Source of the DNA: Variovorax paradoxus
GTDB taxonomy: Bacteria; Pseudomonadota; Gammaproteobacteria; Burkholderiales; Burkholderiaceae_C
Length of the DNA: 64,000 bases
Direction: 5' to 3'
NCBI RefSeq assembly: GCF_009755665.1
Contig: NZ_CP046622.1
Span: 3,596,001 to 3,660,000 of the forward strand
The notes beneath the pieces were generated by a model. That model was not told where the DNA came from. It did not search any database and saw nothing but the letters and a program-made list of their open reading frames with translations. Positions within the stretch are counted from its first letter, which is position 1, and each line of letters starts with the position of its first letter. Made by a program: the position numbers and the translations under genes. Positions 9,487 through 18,969 of this stretch are shown here, piece after piece.

Positions 9487-10995
9487 ATGACCGCACAGAT
9501 CGCGCATTTCATCGCCGGCCAGCACACCGCCGGCGGTTCCGACCGCACGCAGGACGTCACCAATCCGGCCTCCGGCAAGGTCACGGGCAAGGTGGTGCTT
9601 GCCGCCGCGGCCGATGTCGACGCCGCCGTGGCAGCCGCACAGGCCGCATTTCCCAAGTGGGCCGACACGCCGCCCATCCGCCGCGCCCGCGTGATGTTCA
9701 AGTTTCTGGAGCTGCTCAATCTGCACAAGGACGAGCTCGCGCACATGATCACCGCCGAGCACGGCAAGGTGTTCACCGACGCGCAGGGCGAGGTCTCGCG
9801 CGGCATCGACATCGTCGAGTTCGCCTGCGGCATTCCGCAGCTGCTCAAGGGCGACTTCACCGACCAGGTGAGCACCGGCATCGACAACTGGACGCTGCGC
9901 CAACCTCTGGGCGTGGTGGCGGGCATCACGCCTTTCAACTTTCCGGTGATGGTGCCGATGTGGATGTTCCCGGTGGCCATTGCCGCGGGCAATACCTTCA
10001 TTCTCAAGCCCAGCCCGACCGACCCGACCCCCTCGCTGCGCATGGCCGAGTTGCTGAAGGAAGCGGGCCTGCCGGACGGCGTGTTCAATGTGGTTCAGGG
10101 CGACAAGGCCGCGGTGGACGCGCTGCTCGAGCATCCGGACGTCAAGGCCGTGAGCTTCGTGGGCTCCACGCCCATTGCCAACTACATCTACGAAACCGGC
10201 GCTCGCAACGGCAAGCGCGTGCAGGCGCTCGGCGGCGCAAAGAACCACATGGTGGTAATGCCCGACGCCGACATCGACCAGACGGTGGATGCGCTGATCG
10301 GCGCCGGCTACGGCTCGGCCGGCGAGCGCTGCATGGCGATCAGCGTGGCGGTGCTGGTGGGCGACGTGGCCGACAAGATCATTCCCAAGCTCGTCGAGCG
10401 CACGAAGACGCTCAAGGTGCTCGACGGCGAGAACCTGGCAGCCGAAATGGGCCCGATCGTCACGCGCGCGGCGCATGAACGCATCACCGGCTACATCGCC
10501 CAGGGCGAGAAGGAAGGCGCCAAGCTGCTGGTCGACGGCCGCCAGTTCGACGGCAACAAGGCCGGCGCCGGCTGCGGCGACGGTTTCTGGATGGGCGGCA
10601 CGCTGTTCGACCACGTCACGCCCGAGATGCGCATCTACAAGGAAGAAATCTTCGGCCCCGTGCTCTCGTGCGTGCGCGTGGCCAATTTCAAGGACGCGGT
10701 CGACCTGGTCAACGACCACGAGTTCGGCAACGGCGTGAGCTGCTTCACGCGTGACGGCAACGTGGCGCGCGAGTTCAGCCGCCGCATCCAGGTGGGCATG
10801 GTCGGCATCAACGTGCCAATTCCCGTGCCCATGGCATGGCACGGCTTCGGCGGCTGGAAGCGTTCGCTCTTCGGCGACATGCATGCCTACGGCGAGGAAG
10901 GCGTGCGCTTCTACACCAAGCAGAAGTCCGTCATGCAGCGCTGGCCCGAGAGCATCGGCAAGGGCGCCGAGTTCGTGATGCCCACCGCAAAGTGA
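9487..10995 (+). CDS. mmsA: CoA-acylating methylmalonate-semialdehyde dehydrogenase
   Basis: 502 aa, the usual family length. Seen: [19 protein letters not shown] with the oxyanion Asn, [12 protein letters not shown] for NAD binding, [16 protein letters not shown], and [11 protein letters not shown] with the catalytic Cys at about residue 282. The GGAKNH and ERCMA patterns separate MMSDH from ordinary aldehyde dehydrogenases. The reaction is oxidative decarboxylation of methylmalonate or malonate semialdehyde to propionyl- or acetyl-CoA. It stands alone downstream of a divergent LysR. A paralogue starts at 373 on the other strand; the two differ clearly in their N-termini. Confidence 0.93.
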   Translation: MTAQIAHFIAGQHTAGGSDRTQDVTNPASGKVTGKVVLAAAADVDAAVAAAQAAFPKWADTPPIRRARVMFKFLELLNLHKDELAHMITAEHGKVFTDAQGEVSRGIDIVEFACGIPQLLKGDFTDQVSTGIDNWTLRQPLGVVAGITPFNFPVMVPMWMFPVAIAAGNTFILKPSPTDPTPSLRMAELLKEAGLPDGVFNVVQGDKAAVDALLEHPDVKAVSFVGSTPIANYIYETGARNGKRVQALGGAKNHMVVMPDADIDQTVDALIGAGYGSAGERCMAISVAVLVGDVADKIIPKLVERTKTLKVLDGENLAAEMGPIVTRAAHERITGYIAQGEKEGAKLLVDGRQFDGNKAGAGCGDGFWMGGTLFDHVTPEMRIYKEEIFGPVLSCVRVANFKDAVDLVNDHEFGNGVSCFTRDGNVAREFSRRIQVGMVGINVPIPVPMAWHGFGGWKRSLFGDMHAYGEEGVRFYTKQKSVMQRWPESIGKGAEFVMPTAK

Positions 10996-11067
10996 TCGGC
11001 AACGCGATCCGAAGCAACCGAAGCAATAAGTAATAGCCGCGGGCGCGGCGGCGACCTGCCAGGGCTA

Positions 11068-11112
11068 CCAAAGTCTGACTTGCCCCGCTGTGCGGTAGCA
11101 GCCAGACTTTGG
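11068..11112. repeat. Inverted repeat after mmsA
   Basis: Arms CCAAAGTCTG (11068-11077) and CAGACTTTGG (11103-11112) are perfect, enclosing 25 nt that contain a smaller CCGC/GCGG stem. It lies between mmsA and the methyltransferase gene. There is no T-tract, so it is not a classical terminator; a structured leader or protein site is possible. Confidence 0.5.
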
Positions 11113-11134
11113 GCATGACCCTGGTCCAGCGCCC

Positions 11135-11979
11135 ATGACAACAACGAGCCAAGCCGCGCGGAGCCTGTCGGCCGTGCCTTCGACCTTGCGGATTTCGCTT
11201 GCGGCGCGCGCCTCCGGCGACGCGATGTTTCCGCAGCTCGGGGTGCGCGACGCCTACGCCGCATCGGTGCTCGAGCAGATACGCGACGACGGGCATGCCC
11301 TGCCGGAAGACAGGGCCACCATCTACGGCATCCTGAACCGCACGCGCCGCTTCCGTAGCCTTGCACAGGAATTTCTCAAGCAGCATCCGGGCGGCCGCGT
11401 GGTGAACATGGGCTGCGGCCTGAGCCATTACTTCCAGTGGCTGGACGACGGCCAGTGCCGCCTGACCGATGCCGACCTGCCCGAGGTGCTCCACTGCGCC
11501 GCGAGCTGATTCCCGAGACCGACCTGCGGCATGACGTGTGCCCGCTCGACCTCACCTCCAAGGGATGGTGGGAGCAGCTGGCACTGCCGCGCAATCGCAA
11601 GGGGGACCCCGTTTTTCTCTTCACCGAAGGCGTGCTGATGTACCTCGAGCCGCAACAGGTACGGGCCGTGTTCGCGACCTTCGGCGAGCGCGCGCCCGCG
11701 GGCTCGGTGCTGGCGTTCGACGCCATGTGCTGGCTTGCCGTGGGGCGCGCCGCGCAGCACCCTTCGGTGCGCGCCACCGGCGCGGAGTTTCGGTGGGGGC
11801 TGCGCCGGGCCTCCGATCTGACCGAAGCCCATCCGCGGTTGCGGCTCGATTCCGCCTATCGGGTGCTGGAAGGCTTCGGCCTGCCATACACCCTGTTCGC
11901 GCCGCTGGTGCTGATGATGCTGGGCGTGTCGCTCTATGCCGTCTATGCGTTGAGCGCCACGGACCCCGCCGATACATAA
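11135..11979 (+). pseudogene. SAM-dependent methyltransferase (leucine carboxyl methyltransferase-like), frameshifted
   Basis: Two reading frames together make one protein of about 280 aa. The first (11135-11509) has an N-terminal helical part and the SAM-binding VVNMGCGLSHYFQWLDDG, running to TDADLPEVL. The second frame resumes at about 11494 with LRRELIPETDLRHDV and continues through VFLFTEGVLMYLEPQQV, which this family normally carries straight after the DLPEV motif. A single missing base between 11489 and 11494 explains the break. It could be a real inactivation or an assembly error; base use is like the neighbours. Substrate unknown. The C-terminal 25 residues are hydrophobic. Confidence 0.8.
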
Positions 11980-12206
11980 ACGCACAATTTTTCCAATCGC
12001 CGGCCTTGTCTGGCCTGCACTGCGCGGCTTGGCTGACGCGGGGCGTGCCTGCTTCAAGGCATGCTCGCCGTTCCTCTCGTCGCGGAAAATCCTGACGCAT
12101 GCTGCATTAGGATGGTTCTTCCGCAGCCCGGCCGACATACCCGCTGGCCGCGTCTTCTCCGTGAATCGCTTCCGTACCTCCAAGACTCGCAACCCTCAAG
12201 AAACAC
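11980..12206 (+). other. Intergenic region upstream of opgD, no gene seen
   Basis: 227 bp without a convincing gene. Short open frames here have no ribosome site and no recognisable product. It presumably holds the opgD promoter, but I see no clear -35/-10 pair. Confidence 0.4.
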
Positions 12207-13805
12207 ATGCTTGATCGCCGATCCTTCCTTGCCGCTGGTGGTGCCGCCGCCGCACTCGCCGCCCTTGGACTACCCGAAGAGGCATTGGCCGCCAATGGCC
12301 TCAAACTGAGCCAGCCCGCGCCCTTCTCGTTCGACCGCCTCGTCGCGCAAGCCAGGCGCCTGGCCGCGCAGCCCTATGCAGCAGCCACGCCGCTCGCACC
12401 CGATGTGCTGGAGAGAATCGACTACGACGCACACGGCAAGATCAAGTTCGACCCCGCCAACGCCCTCTTCCGCGACGGGCCCGGCGCCTTTCCAGTCACC
12501 TTTTTTCACCTGGGCCGCTTCTTCCAGACGCCGGTGCGCATGCACGTGCTTGAAAACGCAGGCGGCGACGTGTTTGCACGCGAAGTGCTCTACAGCCCCA
12601 GCTACTTTTCGATGCCGCCCGACAGCCCGGCGCGCGCGCTGCCGGCCGGAGCCGGCTTTGCAGGCTTTCGCCTCCAGGAAAGCCGTCTGGGCGACCAGAG
12701 CAAACTCGACTGGCAGAAGAACGACTGGGTCGCGTTTCTAGGCGCGTCCTATTTCCGCGCGATCGGCGAGCTGTACCAGTACGGCCTGTCGGCACGCGGC
12801 CTCGCGGTCGATGTGGCCGTGCCCGACAAGCCTGAAGAATTTCCGACCTTCACGCGCTACTACTTCGAGACGCCCGCGGCCAACAACACCACCTCGATGA
12901 CGGTCTATGCGCTGCTCGAAGGGCCGAGCGTCACGGGGGTGTTCAAGTTCGTGATGCAGCGCGGCAAGGCCGTGATCATGGACATCGATTCGCGCCTGTT
13001 CCTGCGCCGCGACGTGTCGCGCCTCGGGCTGGTGCCGCTCACCTCGATGTACTGGTATTCGGAAACCATCAAGCCCACCGCCATCGACTGGCGCCCCGAG
13101 GTGCACGACTCCGACGGCCTTGCCATCTGGAACGGCGCGGGCGAGCGCATCTGGCGCCCTCTCAACAACCCGACGCAAACGCGGGCCTCGGCGTTTGCCG
13201 ACACAAGGCCGCGCGGCTTCGGCCTGCTGCAGCGCGACCGCGTATTCGACAACTACCAGGACGGCGTCAACTACGAAAAGCGCCCGAGCCTCTGGATCGA
13301 GCCGCAGGGCGACTGGGGCGAGGGCTCGGTGCAGCTGATCGAGATTCCCACCGATGACGAGATCCACGACAACATCGTCGCCTTCTGGGTGCCCAAGGCC
13401 GACGCGAAGGCGGGCGCGAGCTACAGCCTGCAATACCGCCTGCACTGGACCGACCAGGAACCCTTTCCCTCCCCGCTCGCACGCTGCGTGGCAACACGCA
13501 TCGGCCGCGGCGGTCAGCCGGGCCAGCCGCGGCCGCCGGGCGTGCGCAAGTTCATGGTCGAGTTCGTCGGCGAGCCGCTCACGACCGTGCCCTTCGGCGT
13601 GAAACCCGAACTGGTGCTGACCGCGCCGCGCGGCAAATTCTCCTACGTGTTTGCCGAGGCCGTGCCCAACGGCGTGCCCGGCCACTGGCGCGCGCAGTTC
13701 GACTTCACGCCCGAAGGCAACGAGCCCGTCGACATGCGGCTCTACCTGAAGACCGGCGACAAGACGCTCACGGAAACCTGGCTGTATCAGTTCCAGCCGA
13801 GTTGA
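12207..13805 (+). CDS. opgD: Periplasmic glucans biosynthesis protein D
   Basis: 532 aa. The N-terminus DRRSFLAAGG followed by a hydrophobic run is a twin-arginine (Tat) signal, as known for OpgD/MdoD. The rest matches the MdoG/OpgD family: FFHLGRFFQTPVRMHVLE, PTFTRYYFETP, SMYWYSE near residue 280, and WIEPQGDWGEGSVQLIEIP. It acts in the periplasm to set the backbone structure of osmoregulated periplasmic glucans. No opgGH lies nearby, so the synthase must be elsewhere. The gene is convergent with a LysR gene (6 bp gap). Confidence 0.93.
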   Translation: MLDRRSFLAAGGAAAALAALGLPEEALAANGLKLSQPAPFSFDRLVAQARRLAAQPYAAATPLAPDVLERIDYDAHGKIKFDPANALFRDGPGAFPVTFFHLGRFFQTPVRMHVLENAGGDVFAREVLYSPSYFSMPPDSPARALPAGAGFAGFRLQESRLGDQSKLDWQKNDWVAFLGASYFRAIGELYQYGLSARGLAVDVAVPDKPEEFPTFTRYYFETPAANNTTSMTVYALLEGPSVTGVFKFVMQRGKAVIMDIDSRLFLRRDVSRLGLVPLTSMYWYSETIKPTAIDWRPEVHDSDGLAIWNGAGERIWRPLNNPTQTRASAFADTRPRGFGLLQRDRVFDNYQDGVNYEKRPSLWIEPQGDWGEGSVQLIEIPTDDEIHDNIVAFWVPKADAKAGASYSLQYRLHWTDQEPFPSPLARCVATRIGRGGQPGQPRPPGVRKFMVEFVGEPLTTVPFGVKPELVLTAPRGKFSYVFAEAVPNGVPGHWRAQFDFTPEGNEPVDMRLYLKTGDKTLTETWLYQFQPS

Positions 13806-13811
13806 TCGCCA

Positions 13812-14729
13812 TCAGCGCCCTGCGCGTGGGTTGTAGGGCGCGAAGAGTTCCACGGCCCAGTCGACGAACACGCGCAGCTTGGCACTGAGGTGCCGGTTGG
13901 CGGGGTACACCACGTGCAGCGGGTACGGCGGCGGCGCCCAGTCAGGCAGCACCTCCACCAGCGCGCCGCTTGCGAGGTGCGGCGCGGCCATTGGATAAAA
14001 GACCTGCGACACGCCCATGCCGGTAAGCACGGCCGTGATCTGCGCGGTGCTTTCGTTCACGCCCACCACGGTGCGGCCATGGATCTCGATGCGCTCTTCG
14101 CCATACGCATAGCGCAGCGGAATCGGGCGGTTGCTCAGCGATGAGAAGTAGCCCACCACGCGATGCGCACCGTCGCCGAGGTCCGCCGGCGTCTTGGGGA
14201 TGCCATGGCGCTCCAGGTAGGCCGGCGTGGCGCAGGTCACGAAGGGCAAGGTCGCGATCCGGCGCGCCACCAGCGTCTGGTCGCTCAGTTCGCCGGCACG
14301 GATCACGCAGTCGACCGCATCGCCGATCAGGTTCACCGGCCGGTCGCCCACGCCGATCTCGAGTTCGATCTCCGGGTACCGCGCGTGAAATTCCGGCAGT
14401 TGCGGAATGAGGATCATGTTGGCAAACGACGAGCCGACATCCACCCTCAGCCGCCCGCGTGGATTCGCCTGCGCGTTGCTGAGATCCGATTCGATCTCTT
14501 CCAGCTCGGCCAGCACGCGTGCCGTTCGCTCGTAGTAGGCGGCACCCTCTAGCGTGACGGTCACGCGCCGGGTCGTGCGCTGCAGCAGCTTCACACGCAG
14601 ATGCGTCTCGAGCTGCTGCACCAGCTTCGTCACGGACGGCTTGGGCATTTGCAGCGAATCGGCTGCCCGGGTGAAGGTGCCGGCCTCGACCACACGGGCG
14701 AAGACACGCATGGCGGCGATCTGGTCCAT
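13812..14729 (-). CDS. LysR-family transcriptional regulator (CrgA/DmlR type)
   Basis: 305 aa. The N-terminus MDQIAAMRVFARVVEAGTFT, then SVTKLVQQLETHLRVKLLQR, defines the helix-turn-helix; LRVDVGSSFANMILIPQLPEF begins the effector domain. This subtype is usually encoded next to, and regulates, a short-chain dehydrogenase gene, as here (SDR at 14854, divergent). It resembles the LysR at 62310 closely in the first 90 residues, so the two are paralogues. Confidence 0.9.
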   Translation of the reverse strand: MDQIAAMRVFARVVEAGTFTRAADSLQMPKPSVTKLVQQLETHLRVKLLQRTTRRVTVTLEGAAYYERTARVLAELEEIESDLSNAQANPRGRLRVDVGSSFANMILIPQLPEFHARYPEIELEIGVGDRPVNLIGDAVDCVIRAGELSDQTLVARRIATLPFVTCATPAYLERHGIPKTPADLGDGAHRVVGYFSSLSNRPIPLRYAYGEERIEIHGRTVVGVNESTAQITAVLTGMGVSQVFYPMAAPHLASGALVEVLPDWAPPPYPLHVVYPANRHLSAKLRVFVDWAVELFAPYNPRAGR

Positions 14730-14737
14730 TGCCCGAT

Positions 14738-14758
14738 TATTAGTGATTCGTGAATAAA
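14738..14758. promoter_or_regulatory. AT-rich dyad in LysR/SDR intergenic region
   Basis: TTATT (14738-14742) and AATAA (14754-14758) flank AGTGATTCGTG, giving a 21-bp imperfect dyad that stands out from the GC-rich surroundings. It starts 8 bp upstream of the LysR gene and resembles LysR boxes of CrgA/DmlR-type regulators in layout. Binding is inferred. Confidence 0.45.
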
Positions 14759-14853
14759 CAAATCCGCCGCAGCGTCTTGGTTGGCGGGGGTATGGCGCCC
14801 AAACTCCTTTTTCTGTTCAACGCTGCCTCGCAGCAATCAAAGGAAGAATTCCC

Positions 14854-15609
14854 ATGTCCCAACCCAAGCTCAACGACAAGATCGCCCTCGTCACCGGTGG
14901 CACCAGCGGCATCGGCCTGGCCACCGCGCAACGCTTTGTGGCCGAAGGCGCCTACGTGTTCATCACGGGCCGCCGCCAGGCCGAACTCGATGCGGCCGTG
15001 AAAACCATTGGCCGCAACGTGACGGGGGTGCTCGGCGACGTGTCGAATCTCGCCGATCTCGACCGTCTCTATGCGGCCATCAAGGAACAAAAGGGCCGGC
15101 TCGATGTGCTCTTCGCGAACGCAGGCGGCGGCAGCCTGCTGCCGCTGGGGCAGATCACCGAGGAGCAATTCGACAAGATCTTCGGCACCAACGTGCGCGG
15201 CCTGCTCTTCACCGTGCAGAAGGCGCTGCCGCTGATGCCGAAAGGGGCGTCGATCGTCCTCAACGCCTCGATCACCAGCATCAAGGGCACGCCCGCTTTC
15301 AGCGTCTACAGCGCCACGAAGGCGGCAGTGCGCAGCTTCGCGCGCAGTTGGGCGGTGGACCTGAAGGATGCCGGCATCCGCGTCAACGCTGTGAGCCCCG
15401 GCGTGGTGCCTACCCCGGCCTATGACCTTCTGGGCCTTACGGAGGAACAGGTGAAGGGTTTCATCGATTCACAGGCGCAGAATATTCCGCTTGGCCGGGT
15501 GGGCACGCCCGACGAGATCGCCAAGGCAGTGGTGTTCCTGGCCTCGGACGACAGCAGCTTCGTGCACGGCGCCGAGCTCTTCGTCGACGGCGGCATGGCG
15601 CAGATCTAG
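14854..15609 (+). CDS. Short-chain dehydrogenase/reductase
   Basis: 251 aa classical SDR. Cofactor-binding [12 protein letters not shown] is near residue 15, NAG at about 89-91, catalytic Ser in NASITS, and YSATK with the catalytic Tyr and Lys at about 150-154. The Arg at the end of strand 2 (TGRRQ) suggests NADP(H). AAAGGAAG precedes the start. It diverges from a CrgA/DmlR-type LysR that probably induces it. Substrate unknown. It ends 4 bp before the convergent FKBP gene. Confidence 0.9.
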   Translation: MSQPKLNDKIALVTGGTSGIGLATAQRFVAEGAYVFITGRRQAELDAAVKTIGRNVTGVLGDVSNLADLDRLYAAIKEQKGRLDVLFANAGGGSLLPLGQITEEQFDKIFGTNVRGLLFTVQKALPLMPKGASIVLNASITSIKGTPAFSVYSATKAAVRSFARSWAVDLKDAGIRVNAVSPGVVPTPAYDLLGLTEEQVKGFIDSQAQNIPLGRVGTPDEIAKAVVFLASDDSSFVHGAELFVDGGMAQI

Positions 15610-15613
15610 GCGA

Positions 15614-16039
15614 TCAGCGCTTCTTCACCGACACCAGCTCGACTTCGAAGTTGAGCGTGGCGTTCGGCGGAATCACGCCGCCCGCGCCGCGCGTGCCGTA
15701 GGCAATGGCCGGCGGGCAGGTCAGCTTGGCCTTGCCACCTGGCTTCATCTTCTGCACGCCCTCGGTCCAGCACGGAATCACGCCGTTGAGCGGAAACTCG
15801 GTGGGCTCGCCGCGGCTGTAGGAGCTGTCGAACTCCTTGCCGCTGTCGGGAAAGGTGCCGCGGTAGTGCACCTTGACCACGTCGGTTGCGGCCGGCGAGG
15901 CGCCGGTGCCTTCCTTCAGCGATTGATAGACCAGCCCGCTCGGCGTGGTGACAGGGGCCGATTGCGCCCAGGCACCGGACACGGCACATACGGAAAGAAC
16001 AGCAGCACAGACGAGCGACGAAGAAGAAAAGGACTTCAC
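15614..16039 (-). CDS. FKBP-type peptidyl-prolyl cis-trans isomerase, exported
   Basis: 141 aa. A signal peptide (residues about 1-25, ending in SGAWAQ) directs it to the periplasm. A single FKBP domain follows: VKVHYRGTFPDSGKEFDSS, FPLNGVIPCWTEGVQKMKPG, IAYGTRGAGGVIPPNATLNF. It speeds proline isomerisation during folding of exported proteins. It lacks the long N-terminal dimerisation part of FkpA or Mip, so it is a minimal form. Monocistronic. Confidence 0.92.
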   Translation of the reverse strand: MKSFSSSSLVCAAVLSVCAVSGAWAQSAPVTTPSGLVYQSLKEGTGASPAATDVVKVHYRGTFPDSGKEFDSSYSRGEPTEFPLNGVIPCWTEGVQKMKPGGKAKLTCPPAIAYGTRGAGGVIPPNATLNFEVELVSVKKR

Positions 16040-16145
16040 GGAATACCTCGGAAGGATGGAAAAGCATGATTATGGCGAGCGGTGGAACAGCCCTTGCTTT
16101 GCTGCATGTGCACTGTCAACATCCGCAAAAAGAGAGGAACGCTCC

Positions 16146-17567
16146 ATGCAGTCCATCGAAGCCACCCCGGTCGCTGTCCCTGTTCCGGCCGGCACCGGCC
16201 ACCTGAAGAAGGTGCTCGGCCCCATCCAGCTCTGGGGCATTGCGGTGGGCCTCGTCATTTCGGGTGAATACTTTGGTTGGAGCTACGGCTGGAACACCGC
16301 CGGCACGCTCGGCTTTCTGGTTGCCACGGTGCTGGTGGCCACCATGTACACCACCTTCATCTTCAGCTTTACCGAGCTCTCGACAGCCATTCCGCATGCG
16401 GGCGGGCCCTTTGCCTATGCAAGGCGCGCCTTCGGGCCCACGGGCGGTTTCGTGGCCGGGTTTGCCACGCTTGTCGAATTCGTCTTTGCGCCGCCGGCCA
16501 TTGCGCTGGCAATCGGCGCCTACCTCAACGTGCAGTTTCCGGGCATCAACCCGAAGTGGTTTGCACTGGGCGCCTATGTGATTTTCATCGGGCTCAACTG
16601 GATCGGCATCGGCATTGCGGCGGCCTTCGAACTCTTCGTGACGGTGCTGGCAATCTTCGAGCTTTTCGTGTTCATGGGCGTGGTCACGCCGGGTTGGTCG
16701 ATGGCCAACTTCGTTTCCAACGGCTGGGCGGGCGGCAACGTGCTCAACGGCGCGGCCATCTCGGGCATCTTTGCGTCCATACCTTTCGCGATCTGGTTCT
16801 TCCTGGCGATCGAAGGCGCGGCCATGGCGGCCGAAGAAGCACGCGACCCGCACCGCACCATTCCCATTGCCTACACCACGGGCATCGTCACGCTGGTGGT
16901 GCTGGCCTTCGGCGTGATGATCTTCGCGGGCGGCGTGGGCGACTGGCGCAAGCTCGCCAACATCAACGACCCGCTGCCGCAAGCCATGAAGGCGGTGGTG
17001 GGCGACAGCAGCGGCTGGCTGCACATGCTGGTGTGGATCGGCCTGTTCGGGCTGGTCGCCTCGTTCCACGGCATCATCATGGGCTACTCGCGCCAGATCT
17101 TCGCGCTGGCGCGTGCGGGCTATCTGCCGCGCTACTTTGCCGGCCTGAGCCCGCGCTTCGATACGCCGCACCGCGCGCTGGTGGCCGGCGGAGTGATCGG
17201 CGGCGTCGCTATCTTCAGCGACGAGTGGGTGCAGTTCGGCGGCCAGACGCTCACCGCCAACATCGTGACCATGGCGGTGCTCGGCGCCATCGTGATGTAC
17301 CTGATCTCGATGGCCGCGCTCTTCAAGCTGCGCAAGAGCGAGCCCGAATTGCTGCGCACCTACCGCGCACCGCTCTATCCGGTTTTTCCGGCCATCGCAC
17401 TCGGGCTTGGCGTCGTGTGCCTCGGTGCCATGGTGTGGTTCAACGCCATGCTCACGCTGCTGTTCCTGGTGCTGATGGCGGCGGCTTATGGCTACTTTCT
17501 TTTGACCTCTGCACAACGCAAGGCGGCGGCGCCCGACGAGATGCTTTCCTCGCCTCCGGCCGCCTGA
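16146..17567 (+). CDS. eat: Ethanolamine permease (APC superfamily)
   Basis: 473 aa integral membrane protein of the amino acid/polyamine/organocation superfamily, with about 12 hydrophobic helices. The N-terminus has LKKVLGPIQLWGIAVGLVIS and GEYFGWSYGWNTAGTLGFL, characteristic of the ethanolamine permease branch. The start at 16146 is chosen for AGAGGAA upstream; the frame stays open for another 67 codons that look like antisense of the FKBP promoter. Eight bp before eutB, so permease and lyase genes form one unit that imports and breaks down ethanolamine. Confidence 0.9.
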   Translation: MQSIEATPVAVPVPAGTGHLKKVLGPIQLWGIAVGLVISGEYFGWSYGWNTAGTLGFLVATVLVATMYTTFIFSFTELSTAIPHAGGPFAYARRAFGPTGGFVAGFATLVEFVFAPPAIALAIGAYLNVQFPGINPKWFALGAYVIFIGLNWIGIGIAAAFELFVTVLAIFELFVFMGVVTPGWSMANFVSNGWAGGNVLNGAAISGIFASIPFAIWFFLAIEGAAMAAEEARDPHRTIPIAYTTGIVTLVVLAFGVMIFAGGVGDWRKLANINDPLPQAMKAVVGDSSGWLHMLVWIGLFGLVASFHGIIMGYSRQIFALARAGYLPRYFAGLSPRFDTPHRALVAGGVIGGVAIFSDEWVQFGGQTLTANIVTMAVLGAIVMYLISMAALFKLRKSEPELLRTYRAPLYPVFPAIALGLGVVCLGAMVWFNAMLTLLFLVLMAAAYGYFLLTSAQRKAAAPDEMLSSPPAA

Positions 17568-17574
17568 AGGAAAG

Positions 17575-18969
17575 ATGCGCTACCGCACCACCATCGCCGG
17601 ACAGGTCTTCGCATTCGACGACCTGAAGCAGGTCATGGCCGTTGCCAGCCCGGCGCGTTCGGGCGACTATCTTGCGGGCATTGGCGCAGCCACGGCGCAG
17701 CAGCGCATGGCGGCGCGCCACGTGCTGGCCGAGACGCCGCTCAAGCAGTTCCTGAACGAAGCGCTGATTCCCTACGAGAGCGACAACATCACGCGCCTCA
17801 TCGTCGACAGCCACGACGCGCAGGCTTTTGCGCCGGTGTCGCATCTCACGGTGGGCGACTTCCGCAACTGGCTGCTGTCGGAACAGGCCACCACCGAGGC
17901 ACTGACGGCGCTGGCGCCCGGCCTCACGCCCGAGATGGTGGCGGCCGTGTCCAAGCTCATGCGCAACCAGGACCTGGTCTCGGTCGCCAGGAAGTGCAGC
18001 GTGGTCACCCGCTTTCGCGACACCATCGGCCTGCCCGGCCACCTGGCCGTGCGCCTGCAGCCCAACCACCCCACCGACGACCTGCGCGGCGTGGCGGCCT
18101 CCACGCTCGACGGGTTGCTTTATGGCGCGGGCGATGCGGTGATCGGGCTCAACCCGGTGTCCGACAGCATGCAGGTGCTGGGGCGTTTGCTGCACATGCT
18201 CGACGAAGTGATCCAGCGCTTCGAGATTCCTACGCAAAGCTGCGTGCTCACGCATGTGACCAACACGCTCAAGCTGGCGGAAGCGGGGGCTCCGGTGGAC
18301 CTGGTGTTCCAGTCGATCGCTGGCACCGAAAAGGCGAACCTCTCTTTCGGCATCACGCCCGAGCTGCTCGACGAAGCCTACGCAGCCGCGCTGGCACTGA
18401 ACCGGGGCACGGTCGGCAACAACGTCATGTACTTCGAGACGGGCCAGGGCAGCGCGCTTTCGGCCAATGCCAACTTCGGCGTCGACCAGCAGACCTGCGA
18501 GGTGCGCGCCTATGCCTTGGCGCGGCGCTACAAGCCGCTTCTCATCAACACGGTGGTCGGCTTTATCGGGCCCGAATACCTTTTCGACGGCAAGCAGATC
18601 ATCCGCGCCGGGCTGGAAGACCACTGCTGCGGCAAATTGCTGGGCCTGCCCATCGGCTGCGACATCTGCTACACCAACCATGCAGAGGCCGACCAGGACG
18701 ACATGGACAACCTGCTGGTGCTGCTCGGCACTGCGGGCATCAACTTCATCATGGGCATTCCGGGCGCGGACGACGTGATGCTCAATTACCAGAGCACCTC
18801 GTTCCACGACGCGCTGTTCCTGCGGCAGACGCTGGGCCTGAAGCGCGCGCCAGAATTCGAGGCCTGGCTGCAGCGCATGCAGATCACCAATGCCGCGGGG
18901 CAGCTCGCGCCGCCTTCGGCCAACCGCCTGCTGGCCGACATGAGCGGGCTAAACGCACTCGCGCCATGA
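17575..18969 (+). CDS. eutB: Ethanolamine ammonia-lyase, large subunit
   Basis: 464 aa, full length. Contains family hallmarks SDNITRLIVDSHDAQAF, GTVGNNVMYFETGQG (about residues 281-295), TCEVRAYALARRYKP, and the C-terminal IMGIPGADDVMLNYQSTSFH. With EutC it forms the adenosylcobalamin-dependent enzyme that turns ethanolamine into acetaldehyde and ammonia. AAGGAAAG lies just before the start. There is no microcompartment gene set, so this is the simple cytosolic form used for nitrogen or carbon supply. Confidence 0.96.
   Translation: MRYRTTIAGQVFAFDDLKQVMAVASPARSGDYLAGIGAATAQQRMAARHVLAETPLKQFLNEALIPYESDNITRLIVDSHDAQAFAPVSHLTVGDFRNWLLSEQATTEALTALAPGLTPEMVAAVSKLMRNQDLVSVARKCSVVTRFRDTIGLPGHLAVRLQPNHPTDDLRGVAASTLDGLLYGAGDAVIGLNPVSDSMQVLGRLLHMLDEVIQRFEIPTQSCVLTHVTNTLKLAEAGAPVDLVFQSIAGTEKANLSFGITPELLDEAYAAALALNRGTVGNNVMYFETGQGSALSANANFGVDQQTCEVRAYALARRYKPLLINTVVGFIGPEYLFDGKQIIRAGLEDHCCGKLLGLPIGCDICYTNHAEADQDDMDNLLVLLGTAGINFIMGIPGADDVMLNYQSTSFHDALFLRQTLGLKRAPEFEAWLQRMQITNAAGQLAPPSANRLLADMSGLNALAP

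Noticed and set aside
12029..12309. Short frames upstream of and overlapping the start of opgD
   Set aside because: No ribosome site or family match; the Tat-signal-bearing opgD start fits well.
16040..16145. Possible cobalamin riboswitch or regulator ahead of the ethanolamine genes
   Set aside because: The gap is too short for a B12 riboswitch and has no B12-box-like sequence.
16116..17516. 466-codon open frame opposite the ethanolamine permease gene
   Set aside because: His/Glu/Arg-rich shadow without recognisable motifs; the plus-strand permease is convincing.
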